Shown piece by piece: positions 54,735-64,000 of a stretch of 64,000 nt of DNA (its first letter is position 1; each line of letters starts with the position of its first letter). Position numbers and translations under genes: made by a program. Below the pieces are notes generated by a model. The model searched no databases and was not told the origin of the DNA. It saw nothing but the letters and a program-made list of their open reading frames with translations. Source of the stretch: Megalopta genalis (Eukaryota > Arthropoda > Insecta > Hymenoptera > Halictidae); assembly GCF_051020955.1 (NCBI RefSeq), contig NC_135018.1, positions 8,495,939 to 8,559,938 of the forward strand. The letters are read 5' to 3'.

Positions 54735-55256
54735 TAGCTTTAAAAAAACTTTTTTATCTGAGCTTGTAACGAAAATTTTTAAAAATGTCTCTCGTAGATC
54801 TCGGTAAGGTACATGTGTGCTGAAAATTTTATCGAAATCGGTTAAGCCAGAGTCGAGCTACAAGCGTTGAAAGATTTAAAAAACTGCAGATTTCTTACAG
54901 TTTTTGGTCAAAATCGCGATAAAACTGCGATTTCTTGCGATCTTTAATTTGTTGTAACTCGTATCAACGTGAACCGATTTCAATACAATTTTCCACATGC
55001 ATACAAATCGCCAAGATGTACGGAAGACATTTTTGAAATTTTCGTTATAGGCTCCGATAAAAAAGTTAAAAGAAACGAGAGATTTCTTTATTTTTGTTGT
55101 CATTCCAAGTAATAACAAAATTAAAAAAAAAATCATTTCGGTCATCGTCTAGTAGACTAGTCTCTCTATCATCCAAAAAGGATTCGAGTCGTTTAGTTCA
55201 GTTTTGAAATATTGATTGCGTTTTAAAAGGTGTACGAACACTTTTGCGGGCGATTG
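54735..55256. mobile_element. Palindromic TA-flanked element, left end truncated
   Basis: The right end, inverted, is CAATCGCCCGCAAAAGTGTT before TA. Inner blocks GTAGATCTCGGTAAGGTACA, AAAACTGCAGATTTCTTACA and TCATTCCAAGTAATAACAAA correspond to 8499-9145. The outer ~100 bp on the left are missing. Confidence 0.75.
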
Positions 55257-56377
55257 TAGATCTTTTGAAGATAAGCGTGAAAATATTTTCAAATTCTTAC
55301 GATCGGTGATCACAGTTCGAATGACTGCCCAGGGCTCTAATTACCGAGCTGCACTGGTGAGTGGCGGACTCCCCGACCGAAACGTTTCGCGCCGATACGA
55401 ATAATTCGTGCCGTAAGCGTATGATATCAATCGACCTTAATGTGTCCCCATATTGGCCAATCTCGGCCGGCTAATACGAGCCCCGGAACGGCGGCGCGGC
55501 GTCCTCGTTGTGTATGCAGCCCGTCGTGCAGCAGCTAAAGAAAACAGCGCGGCGAAACTGTGGCCCGCGACCGACCCGCGACCCGCGACCCGCCGCGCTG
55601 CGGTCGCGGCCCGGCCACCGTTTTCGTGGCCTAACCTAAATATTAACGAAGCTTCCGGGGAAATGGCAATCAGGTGGTGTGCCGGGCCGGCACGTGCGGC
55701 TCCGCCGCGAATAGCACACGAAGCCGTGCATGTGTGTCGGTGGGTCGCGTCGGTGCGTGGCCGCGCGTCTACGTGTAAGTGGACGGCACGTGGTGCGGCA
55801 CGGATGTACGCAGCGTGCACGCGTGTCGGTGACGGTGAGGGTGCACCGTTCGCGTCACGCGTGCGTAATGAATACGCGGACGCCGGATGCGTTCGAGGTC
55901 TCGACGCGTTGCGGCGGGACGCGGCGCGTCCTCAGGGTCCACCGACACGACAAACACATGCAGTCACGTACTTACGCTACCCTACAGGCCAGAGACGGGC
56001 GATTCCCGAGAATCGACCCTTGTGAAATATCGATGTATTAGGATCGAGTATTATCAGAGAATTTCTAAAACGAATCGAAAAACCGAAGACATAAACTATT
56101 GGGAATAATACCATTTGAATATAACAGTACAAGGGAAGAGATAAAAAGCTCTGGTGAAATTAGTAATATGTACGTAAAATGATCGAAAAAGATTTTTATT
56201 AAACCATTTGTGCGGATTTTATGCGTTTATAATCGTAATAGGTTGATGAAATATAAAACTGTGCAGCTATTGATAATAATGATAATAATATTATTAATAA
56301 TAATAATAATAATAACAATAATAATAATGATAATATTTATCAACGGGATAAACCCTTTGTTACAGTAAGAGATGGTA
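55257..56377. other. CpG island, then AT-rich tract; no gene called
   Basis: Between 55440 and 56010 the DNA is extremely CpG-rich, with a 190-codon plus frame (55453-56025) and a 127-codon minus frame over the same bases. Both are Ala/Arg-rich without domains. ACCCGCGACC repeats lie at ~55570. It is the strongest promoter-island candidate in the window. After 56030 the sequence is AT-rich and includes a TAGACYGCG-type block at ~56203. Confidence 0.4.
56266..56337 (+). repeat. (AAT)n microsatellite
   Basis: AAT/ATG trinucleotides, interrupted. Confidence 0.85.
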
Positions 56378-56605
56378 TTAACTCCAGATTTACGGAGCAC
56401 AAAAAACAGCTGTTTTATATTAGTTTATGAAAGTAACAATAAGACATTTATTCTGATTTTTAACAAGTGTTAGTGTGTAATATTTGTCGTAAGTAACATA
56501 TAAATTGAATAAATAACCCATAAATGTATCTTTATGATATGAATGATCGTAAATTAAGAAATTAGTGACCCGCCATTTTGACGGGTTCCGTAAATCTAGT
56601 GCTAA
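56378..56605 (+). mobile_element. CACTAGATTTACGG-family MITE, copy E (228 bp)
   Basis: Starts TTAACTCCAGATTTACGG and ends with the inverted end and CTAA (mutated TTAA). It holds AACAGCTGTTTTATATTAG and the CCCGCCATTTTGACGGG palindrome. Nearly identical to copy F 110 bp downstream. Confidence 0.85.
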
Positions 56606-56714
56606 TATGATAGCAGTCATGGGGTAAATGAAATTTAAAATATAAAAACTTGAGGGTGAAGAGAAAAAAGATTTTTATAAGATTCGAAGTATTCAAGGTT
56701 ATATCTATACGTTA

Positions 56715-56941
56715 TTAACGCTAGGTTTACGGAGCACAAAAACAGCTGTTTTATATTAATTTATAAAAGTAACAATAAGACATTTATTCTGATTTTTAAC
56801 AAGTGTTAGTGTGTAATATTTGTCGTAAGTAACATATAAATTGAATAAATAACCCATAAATGTATCTTTACGATATGAATGATCGTAAATTAAGAAATTA
56901 GTGACCCGCCATTTTGACGGGTTCCGTAAATCTAGTGTTAC
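56715..56941 (+). mobile_element. CACTAGATTTACGG-family MITE, copy F (227 bp)
   Basis: TTAACGCTAGGTTTACGG to TTAC (mutated TTAA). About 200 inner bases match copy E almost perfectly in the same orientation, including the derived CCCGCC variant of the palindrome. E and F therefore share a recent source or arose by local duplication. Confidence 0.85.
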
Positions 56942-57864
56942 GAACTCGTTAAAATGACGAAACAAAGAATGAAATTTCCACGTTGTTTTCGCTTGTTGCA
57001 ATTTATAAAGAAATTTCTTATTTCGCACAAATATTCGCTGCCTAACAATTAGATTCATTTAGTTGTATCGCATCTGGCCTCCCTTCGCATTCGTTAGAGG
57101 CTGAGAAATGAGAAATCATAATTGGAAAATCCTACAAAATACAATGCTTTCGTCTTGTCAATAATGCTTCGTGTTGCGATAACAAGGGGTAGCGAATGGT
57201 CGGAGATGAACGCGGAGGCGTCTAAATAATTATGAGCGATAGCGTGTAGGATCTGTGTACGTTCGATCGTTTGACCCACCTTGGGCCACTGTGATCGTTC
57301 GAAACGACACATTTCGTAATTGCGCTCGGAGCCAGTTTATGCGGGCGATGCGGATCGCGTCGCCGAGCCGGTTGCAAGGTTGCACCGTTGCACCGTAGCG
57401 ACTCACGGCGAATTCTGCGATGCGCGTGATGCAGATGGACGCGCGCGGATAGCCGAGCAGCCCTCGAAACAAGGAAAAGTGACGGCGTCCGAACCTTCGG
57501 CTTTCCATTAACCGTGGATGCACTTAATAATCACCCCGCATCGTTGATGGCATCGTGGATCTATTTCGTCGCAAAATGTCACGATGCGCGACCTGTGTAG
57601 TCCGAACCCCCAACACCCCTCTCCATGCCCTCTTCGCAGTCTCTGCTACCCTTACACGCGTTGCGGGAACCCTCCTGCGAGGGTTCGATTAAAACAGATC
57701 TGACCGCAGAATATCGATACGATATATTGTGCACTATCTTGATACCATCTACGCCGGGATTATTATGCTTCTCCGGTTAATTAACGCGCGCGGCGTGCCC
57801 AGTGAGTTATGCTAATGGAGAACTTCCGAAATTGCCCGGCGAATATTTCTTCGATAGTATTCTA
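56942..57864. other. Intergenic, nothing recognised
   Basis: Balanced, CpG-containing from 57200. Frames of 63-97 codons at 57094-57523 overlap on both strands without motifs. Confidence 0.4.
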
Positions 57865-58393
57865 CAGGGTTCCCCGGAAAGAATGATCCGATTTCAAAAA
57901 TTTATATTTTAAAAAATTACACACAGAAAATTATAATTCAAACACGAATAGAACGGGAAAATGTGTGAGTTTTTGTTTACAAGTGTTCAATATGACTTCC
58001 TTTCGTTACACGTATGATATCATTGCGATATGAAAGTACTTGCCAAACACGGTGTAATGTATCTCTGGTAATTGTTTGTACAGCATCACAAATGCGTTTT
58101 TTCAGTTCATTTACACTTGTAGGTAAAGGTGGTACAAAGACAAGATCCTTCATAAATCCCCAAAGGAAGAAGTCGCATGGGGTTAGGTCGGGTGATCTCG
58201 GAGGCCAACTGTGTAGAACCATATTATCGGATGAACTGCGACCAATCCAACGGTTTGGTACATGAGAAAAAAATAATAAAAAGTAAAGCTCGCACATTTT
58301 CCCGTTATATTCGTGTTTGAATTATAATTTTCTGTGTGTAATTTTTTAAAATATAAATTTTTGAAATCGGATGATTCTTTCCGGGGAACCCTG
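57865..58393 (-). mobile_element. Tc1/mariner-IS630-type element, long-TIR family copy 3 (529 bp)
   Basis: Same length, ~100-bp inverted ends and TA flanks as copy 1, but opposite orientation. The internal deletion junction is identical to copy 1, so the two spread as an already deleted form. Confidence 0.9.
57977..58297 (-). pseudogene. Transposase C-terminal remnant (IS630/Tc1/mariner superfamily)
   Basis: A 106-codon frame equal to that at 14083-14403 except for three residues that I count (SSS for SSF, FMK for FAK, WQV for WQE). It contains WPPRSPDLTPCDFFLWG and ends HIEHL. It lacks the DNA-binding domain and two of three catalytic acids, so it cannot be an active transposase. The intact frame in both copies more likely reflects youth than selection. 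Confidence 0.8.
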
Positions 58394-59821
58394 TATTTTA
58401 TCTTCGCAGAGTGCGCGTGTACACAGGTTCGCTACTTTCGGCAAAAACTACGACGAATGAAACTTGATTTACTCGACGTAGGTTCACGGAATCCGTCAAA
58501 GTGACGTGTCACTAAGTTCTTCGATTACAATTATTCAGATTGTAACGATACATTTACGAGTTATTTATGCTATTTATTAAGAAATTTGCCACGGTGTAGG
58601 GAACGAAAAGGAAACTTTGTTTCTTATAAACAATGCAGTTTGTGAATCAATAACCCACCGTTATCAGCAGTGTATTGGCCGAGATTGTATTAACTAGTTA
58701 ATTGTATCGATTAATTAATTGTATTAACAATTTTGAATATCTGCGCTACGAGGGAAAGTTACACATTTTATATCGATTCTTTCGCAATTTAAATATTAAT
58801 TATATATGCGAATAGAAACTGAATTAGCAATCATATTGAAACTGTATATACATTTTTCTAGGACACCCTTTATTTATCGAATAAGACGTATCAAATATTT
58901 GTATTCTTTCATTTTGTTTATGTTTGTTGAAATCTCCTAGTTGGTTGGAACGAAGTCGAAAATTCGGAACGAGCCATTTCGACTCGATTTCGGCTCGATT
59001 TCGGCGAGACCAAGTTCGATAATTCAGTTTATCTCTCCCGACGATATTTGGCTTCTGTTTCGCCGGCACGGCGACATTCGCTTAACTTTACAGCATCTTC
59101 CCTGATCCCGACTCCCACGACACTTGTTCCACCGATTCAGCGATCCCCATCAGAAAATGCCTCCATTTCTCAGGATCGTTTTCCTTCCGGCATGCGTATC
59201 TCCCTTCCGTCGAATTCCTTACCCTCGGTTTTATCATTCGACGCTCGACACTTGACAGTGTTTTTGCGCAATCCCCCGTCCTCGGACATTCACTTTGCCC
59301 TCGATTGGATCCGTTCCGACGAACGGCGCCGCCACCCCTGGACGTCGCTTTGCTAAACATCTCGATCAATTGCCTACTTTTCTCCTATCAAAGCGTGCTC
59401 CCGCTTTGCGGGACGCCCGCGCGGTCCGTTTTTTCCCTAACGGCGATTAAGTAAGCCTAAGCTGCCACAGATCAACGAAATGAATCGTTCCGGAGCAATC
59501 GAGGGCAATAGAGACGGAAATCAGGCTGCCATTTTGTGAACGCTGTCTTCCCGGCTTAGCTTCCTTCGTCCCTCGCAACGATTCGCAACGTTCTTCCTTG
59601 GACTTGCAATTCGTTCGAATATCCGTAATAATTTTAGTCGATTAAAAGTAATACGTTGGCTTGTTTAGATCCTGCCAAGAACGAATGTTAACCGTTCATT
59701 GAATTTGGAAAAAAATTCTGTTCTTTTACCATTAATGCTTAAACGTTCAAGTGGGAGTAGACACACAGTAAATGTAAATTTTCTTCTTCTTCTAAGAAAT
59801 AATAAGAATCGAAGAAAATAC
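58394..59821. other. Intergenic, with an old MITE fragment
   Basis: 58489-58572 is a degraded minus-strand end of the CACTAGATTTACGG family (CGGAATCCGTC, GTCACTAAGTTCTTCGATTA, TACATTTACGAGTTATTTAT). A lone TIR-like CTAGGACACCCTTTA lies near 58858. Frames at 59048-59369 have no motif. Confidence 0.45.
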
Positions 59822-60487
59822 ATTTTTTTATTAATTTGTATTCCTGACTTTATACCTCCATTGTTTAACAATATAATTCAAGAAGTAAGTATTATATCAA
59901 GAAGTAAGTAAGTATCAAGAAATAAGTATTTATTTAAGATCGATGTTGTTTTTTTATCTCTATTTTATACGATTTTATTTTCTCTATTTTATCGATTTGC
60001 TTATACTATGTATTTTTTTTGTTGCAACTCGTACGACCGAATTCACTTCATGGGGATAGACAGTCGTGTGTAAAGCACGTGTAAATATAATTTGTTATTT
60101 TAATTTGTTAATGCATTTGAAGGAGTTTTTTAAAATTAGAATTATGTTGATGTAACATGGGAAATATCAACCAAAAATACATTCTAATTTTTTCAAATTT
60201 CTTCAAATGCATTAACAAATTAAGATAACAATTTATATTTGTACGTGTCTTATACACGACCGTTTATCCCCATAAAGTGAACTCGGTCATTCGAGTTGCA
60301 ACGAAAAAAAGATACATACCATAAACAAATCATAAAATCGTACAAAGTAGAGATAAAAAGAAACGACATCGATCTTAAATAAATACTTATTTTAAAAATG
60401 TCGAACTTCTTGGAAATATATTGTTAAACAATGGAGGTATTAAATTAATAATAAAAATTAATAAAAAAATTTATTTTTATAACTTTT
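59822..60487. repeat. Giant imperfect palindrome, ~320-bp arms
   Basis: TACCTCCATTGTTTAACAAT, AATAAGTATTTATTTAAGAT, GTTGCAACTCGTACGACCGA and TTAATTTGTTAATGCATTTG in the left arm are mirrored in the right arm, with a centre near 60157. A TIR-like end (CACAGTGGGGATAACGAAAG read inversely) lies ~220 bp beyond at 60707-60735. Probably a foldback transposon whose left end is lost. Confidence 0.75.
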
Positions 60488-62174
60488 CGACTGAATTTTA
60501 TAAGGCGTTCGAATACTTATGTTGCGCGAAAATTCGATGTTCCTTTATATTCTTTTAATTACGTAGATAACATTTTATACTAAATTGAAAGTTTCTTGAA
60601 TTTTGACATTTATATATTCTCTACTTTAATATACCGTGAAGCATTTTCTCCCTTCAAATGTACATTTATTTAAATATATGGCGTAGAAAGTCGAAGTTAT
60701 ACTAGTGTTCGAATACTTTCGTTATCCCCACTGTGCATGTACGTAAAACTTGGCTTCAGATATAACGCAAATTAACGAAAACTAAATCAGACTCCAAATG
60801 GTTAAACTGCATATTTACCAAAATGAACCCCAGAACCGAGACAAATTGTCCTTCAACCTTTACCTAGCAAAACTTCCTCGGTGAAGAAATTCTGCCGAGT
60901 CGAGTCGCGATGGTTCCTAGTCCGGTCTACATTGGAAATAGCCGGTGACTTTTAAGCGTGCAAAGATAGATAGATAGGTATAGAGAGATAGAGAGAGGGG
61001 GGGGAGAAAGAGATGAGAGGCGAAGATAGAGAGAAAGCGGGAGAGGAAGAGTATGCTCCCCTCGTTCCGTCACGTCCTATTAACCCGAAGCGACGAGAGC
61101 AATCCCGGCGAGAGCGGAATGCGTCACAGATCACCGGGGGTCCCGCGTATCAAGCGCTGCCGTCCAACACTAACGTTTCACAGAGCGTCCCCGGAACCAT
61201 TTTGTCCAATAACTGGAGGTGCATTAATGCAGCCTAGCGAGAAGATAACGGCCCGGTACATTGGCACGACGCTATCGATCCGATCGGGCCAATGCGAGAA
61301 GTTAATAGCTAACACCGGCAGAGAGAGCCTACTACATATACAGGCGTGCACCCGGCAGAGCCGTATTTTAAAGGGATAGCGAGAGACCGGAGAGCGAGGT
61401 CGTCCTCTGCTGCGCGGCTGGGGAGGAGAACGGGAAACGGCAAGCGGGATAGCGCGGAACGCGGAGCGCGGAGTGGGGAGAGGAGTAGCGCGGCGCGGGA
61501 AGTGGGGAGGGGGAAACGGGAAACGGGGTGTGTACGAGTGACCAGAGGGCATCTCGGCGAACCGGTGGTCGGTAACACCGATGCCGTCGGTGCTCGAGAA
61601 TGTTAATCGCGCATTCGAGAACACCGTGGACACACCGTTTATATCTGCGCGTTGCAGTGCCTCACGATGTACGATCCGCAATGGTGCAGCAGGGATACGG
61701 CCGTCACGCGATCCCTATCGCGAGGATCCCATACGCGCCCTATCGCTGTTATCTGGACAATTATCGTCCTGCGGAACGGCCGCGAAACAAAAGCCTCCGC
61801 GCTGCCCGATTCTTCGCCACGGCGAAGCTAATCGAGATGATTACCAATTAACGCGCTCGATTTATCCGACTCGTTCGCCCACGGGCCGGGCCCCGTTCTC
61901 GGGGTTCTTCGGCCAGGCCGCGGCCGTTTAAACGTCGTCACAGCCAATTAATTTGCGCGAAACTGCTTCGCTCCGGTGCGCATCGGTACGAGACACCACG
62001 TTCGAGATGTGTCCGGATTCGAGATGCGGCGGTGCTTTTCAATTAAACGGTCCACGATGGTGTTTTCGAAAGCCGCAGGCCGAGAGCGTAACGCGATGTT
62101 GTGATCGTTTCTTTTGTCAGGGGAATGGGAGAGTTTATGCGGGGTTGCGCGTATTCCGATGCCACGTCTGCGAA
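60488..62174. other. Intergenic tract with a CpG island, no gene called
   Basis: Apart from the TIR-like end at 60707-60735, a GA-rich stretch (60970-61050) and a long CpG-rich block (61040-61950) are present. The 167-codon minus frame 61178-61681 and several plus frames overlap and have no domain. Confidence 0.4.
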
Positions 62175-62384
62175 TTAACACGTTGAATGCCACGCCGGTT
62201 TTACAGAAATTGCCTGTGGCGCCACGATGAATTTTCTTTTATGTGATACATATAATGTTGAAATATTATCTGCAATAGATAAGTTACAGTGTATAACCAT
62301 GTTTGACATGTTAATTGCGACAGGGGTCACTGTTTGAATCGACGATGGTAATAATACAAAATTTTAGATATTGACATTTGTTTT

Positions 62385-62441
<57 letters not shown>

Positions 62442-62559
62442 AAATGTCAATATCTAAAATTGTTTTAAATTATATATATATATATATAATTTAAAAGAAA
62501 TGTCAATATCTAAAATTTTGTATTATTACCATCGTCAATTGAAACAGTGACCGCTGTCG

Positions 62560-62607
<48 letters not shown>

Positions 62608-62706
62608 CTATCAAGTTGGACGCGCCGGTCACCGGTGGCCCCCATGGCGTCACCGCCAAGTTAAAGTGCCGGTCACCGGTGACCCCCGTGGCATTTAACG
62701 TGTTAA
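62175..62706. mobile_element. TTAA-flanked element, TTAACACGTTRAATGCCACG family (532 bp)
   Basis: Left TTAACACGTTGAATGCCACG and inverted right TTAACACGTTAAATGCCACG differ at one base. Inside the right end GGTCACCGGTGACC is a perfect 14-bp palindrome, with a related CCGGTCACCGGTGGC further in. The middle is a large hairpin (62315-62563) and TA runs. Piggybac-type target and layout, no coding trace. Confidence 0.8.
62315..62563. repeat. Large hairpin with (TA)n runs
   Basis: ATTGCGACAGGGGTCACTGT, CGATGGTAATAATACAAAAT and TTTAGATATTGACATTT in the left arm are mirrored to 62563. The centre holds (TA)n at ~62390-62439 and ~62473-62490 and an extra inverted TGTCAATATCTAAAAT copy. A further (TA)n run follows at 62562-62606. 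Confidence 0.85.
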
Positions 62707-62840
62707 CGTTAAACCTACCATCGACGGTCGAATCACCGGTCTCGCATTTCTTTTATTTTCGAATTGTTCAAGTTATGGAGATTCTTTCTTATGAAACGAT
62801 TGAATCAATTTCTTTATCCGAGCACGCATTGTAATCAAAG
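62703..62840 (+). mobile_element. Left end of a TTAACRYTAAACCTACC-family element
   Basis: TTAACGTTAAACCTACCA begins at the TTAA that also closes the element at 62175-62706, so the two insertions abut and share one TTAA. Its right end is not found. Confidence 0.55.
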
Positions 62841-63001
62841 CTGCGGAAGGTTTAAATACATGCAGTGTTTTCATGCTAATAAAACAACATACGTTAGTTA
62901 CTTTCACGGTCGGCAGGTTTTGTGTTAACAAAAAGATGCAACGAGTTTACTGGCAGAGCGTCACTCTGGCGTACGTAGTTATGTTTATTGTATTTATCGT
63001 G

Positions 63002-63170
63002 TTGACCCTTGAATTACCGTTGCCGGGTCATTTTGACCCAGAGTATTCAAATCGTTCACTTAATTGCTCAGTTATCGGCGATTAAATGATAAAAATTGCT
63101 GGTACATTAGGAACAATAAGAAGGCCGATAAAGTCTGCAAGAAGTATCTTCAGAACTATGTTTTGTAAAA
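63002..63170 (+). mobile_element. TTAA-type element with GGGTCATTTTGACCC, copy 2
   Basis: TTGACCCTTGAATTACCG (TTAA mutated to TTGA), GTTGCC and the palindrome GGGTCATTTTGACCC are followed by ATTCAAAT, CTCAGTTATCGGCGATTAAA, GGAACAATAAGAAGGCC and GTATCTTCA, as at 46741-46920. Confidence 0.6.
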
Positions 63171-64000
63171 AAAAACCGAATAAAGGCTGAAGGTTGTTAT
63201 AAGCGCGCTGCAGATTTGTATGCAAAATAAAAATTGTTTGGATCGATCGAATGATATGGAAGCTGCGCAGACATCTCTTTCATTCTTTAACTATTTTATT
63301 AAGTTGAAAATAGCGCAATAATATCTTTAAATTCTTTAAATGTTTTCACTGTCCACTGCTGTTCCACTTCCATTTGATTAAAGCTTGTAAGATATAGAAG
63401 AATAGAATGAATAATCAGTGCTTCTATCTTTCCACTTTCGATATCGTCAGCAAAAAATAATTCGATTCCGTATTCGGCTGACCATTTGGCAGTGAATGCG
63501 TGAAATATGCCCGAATGTTAAAAATTTCTAGGAAAATTCAATCGAATGAAGTATATTGCAATGCAATAGAGGAATCTCGAAAATCGATGAAAGATCAATC
63601 CGACCGGCGAACACGAAACGCGAATACTGCGGTATTTTCCAGACTGAAAAATTAATTACAGCGTTAAAATATTGCATTCCAAATTCGATCGGGCTCCGAA
63701 AAATGCGGTAAGCTTTTCGGAGAAAAGCAATCGGTTAAGCTTTTCGAGGAAAAAGCAGTCGGGATAATGCAAGTTAATTTTTACTGAAATTTGTTTAGCA
63801 CTAGAACTAGAAAGTCTTAAACAAGATTGATATGTGTTGTTTTATAACAATGACAAGATTGGTTTTATTTAAACTTTCTATAATCATTATGACAACATAT
63901 ATGCTTGAAAGATGGAGTTTATATAACAATTTACGGCAAAAACATTTTTATAGTATCAGGAACTGTAAAAGAGAAAATCAGAAAGCATTTATTTTGATTG
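63171..64000. other. Intergenic to the window end
   Basis: A TAGACYGCG-type inner block (TTTGTATGCAAAATAAAAAT) lies at 63215, and TTTGGCAGTGAATGCGTGAA at ~63486 resembles an eroded TTAACCCATT-family end. Otherwise nothing is recognised. Confidence 0.45.

Noticed and set aside
55453..56025. 190-codon plus frame
   Set aside because: An equally long frame is open on the other strand; the composition is that of the CpG island and no domain is seen.
61178..61681. 167-codon minus frame, Pro/Arg-rich
   Set aside because: Low-complexity composition and overlapping plus frames; no recognisable domain.

Overview
The window looks like gene-poor nuclear DNA of an insect, most likely a hymenopteran (ant or bee). 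That is inferred from the mix of AT-rich tracts and very CpG-rich islands and from the crowd of TTAA- and TA-flanked DNA transposon remnants. I found no bacterial-style operons, no rRNA or tRNA gene, no CRISPR array and no complete, confidently recognisable host gene. The best hint of host coding sequence is one exon-like open stretch at 36962-37224.

Most of what can be explained is DNA transposons and their miniature derivatives. Four groups dominate. (1) TTAA-flanked, piggyBac-type elements: two identical 290-bp MITEs (6306-6595 and 42320-42609) whose ends match canonical piggyBac, a dispersed family with ends CACTAGATTTACGG (8.0, 10.1, 30.2, 38.4, 56.4 and 56.7 kb), and several other families. 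Two of these still carry the cysteine-rich C-terminus of a piggyBac transposase (48.1 kb minus strand, 52.2 kb plus strand). (2) TA-flanked Tc1/mariner/IS630-type elements: two decayed mariners (28.7-30.2 and 54.0-54.4 kb) and three copies of a 0.53-0.56 kb element with ~100-bp inverted repeats around the 3' part of a DDE transposase (14.0, 28.0 and 57.9 kb). (3) Foldback and palindromic elements (4.9, 8.5, 21.2, 32.7, 33.8, 46.0, 50.2, 54.7, 59.8 and 62.3 kb). (4) A 268-bp LTR-like repeat present twice (6.1 and 40.1 kb); the first copy is split by a piggyBac MITE and the second shows the empty site.

Between these lie microsatellites, short tandem duplications and CpG-rich islands (about 9.3-10.1, 16.1-16.7, 18.3-18.7, 30.5-30.9, 31.7-32.3, 34.5-35.1, 45.3-46.0, 50.9-51.6, 55.4-56.0 and 61.0-62.0 kb). 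The islands give long but unconvincing open frames on both strands. They could be promoters or 5' exons, but I cannot show it.

The most interesting pattern is shared by unrelated TTAA families. At one end each carries its own 14-19 bp palindrome centred roughly 26-34 bp from the TTAA. This is where a dimer of the piggyBac cysteine-rich domain would be expected to bind. The window also records TE history: nested insertions with paralogous empty sites, abutting elements sharing one TTAA, a mariner that contains a copy of DNA from 1.5 kb away, and a mosaic of local duplications at 37.9-39.1 kb.
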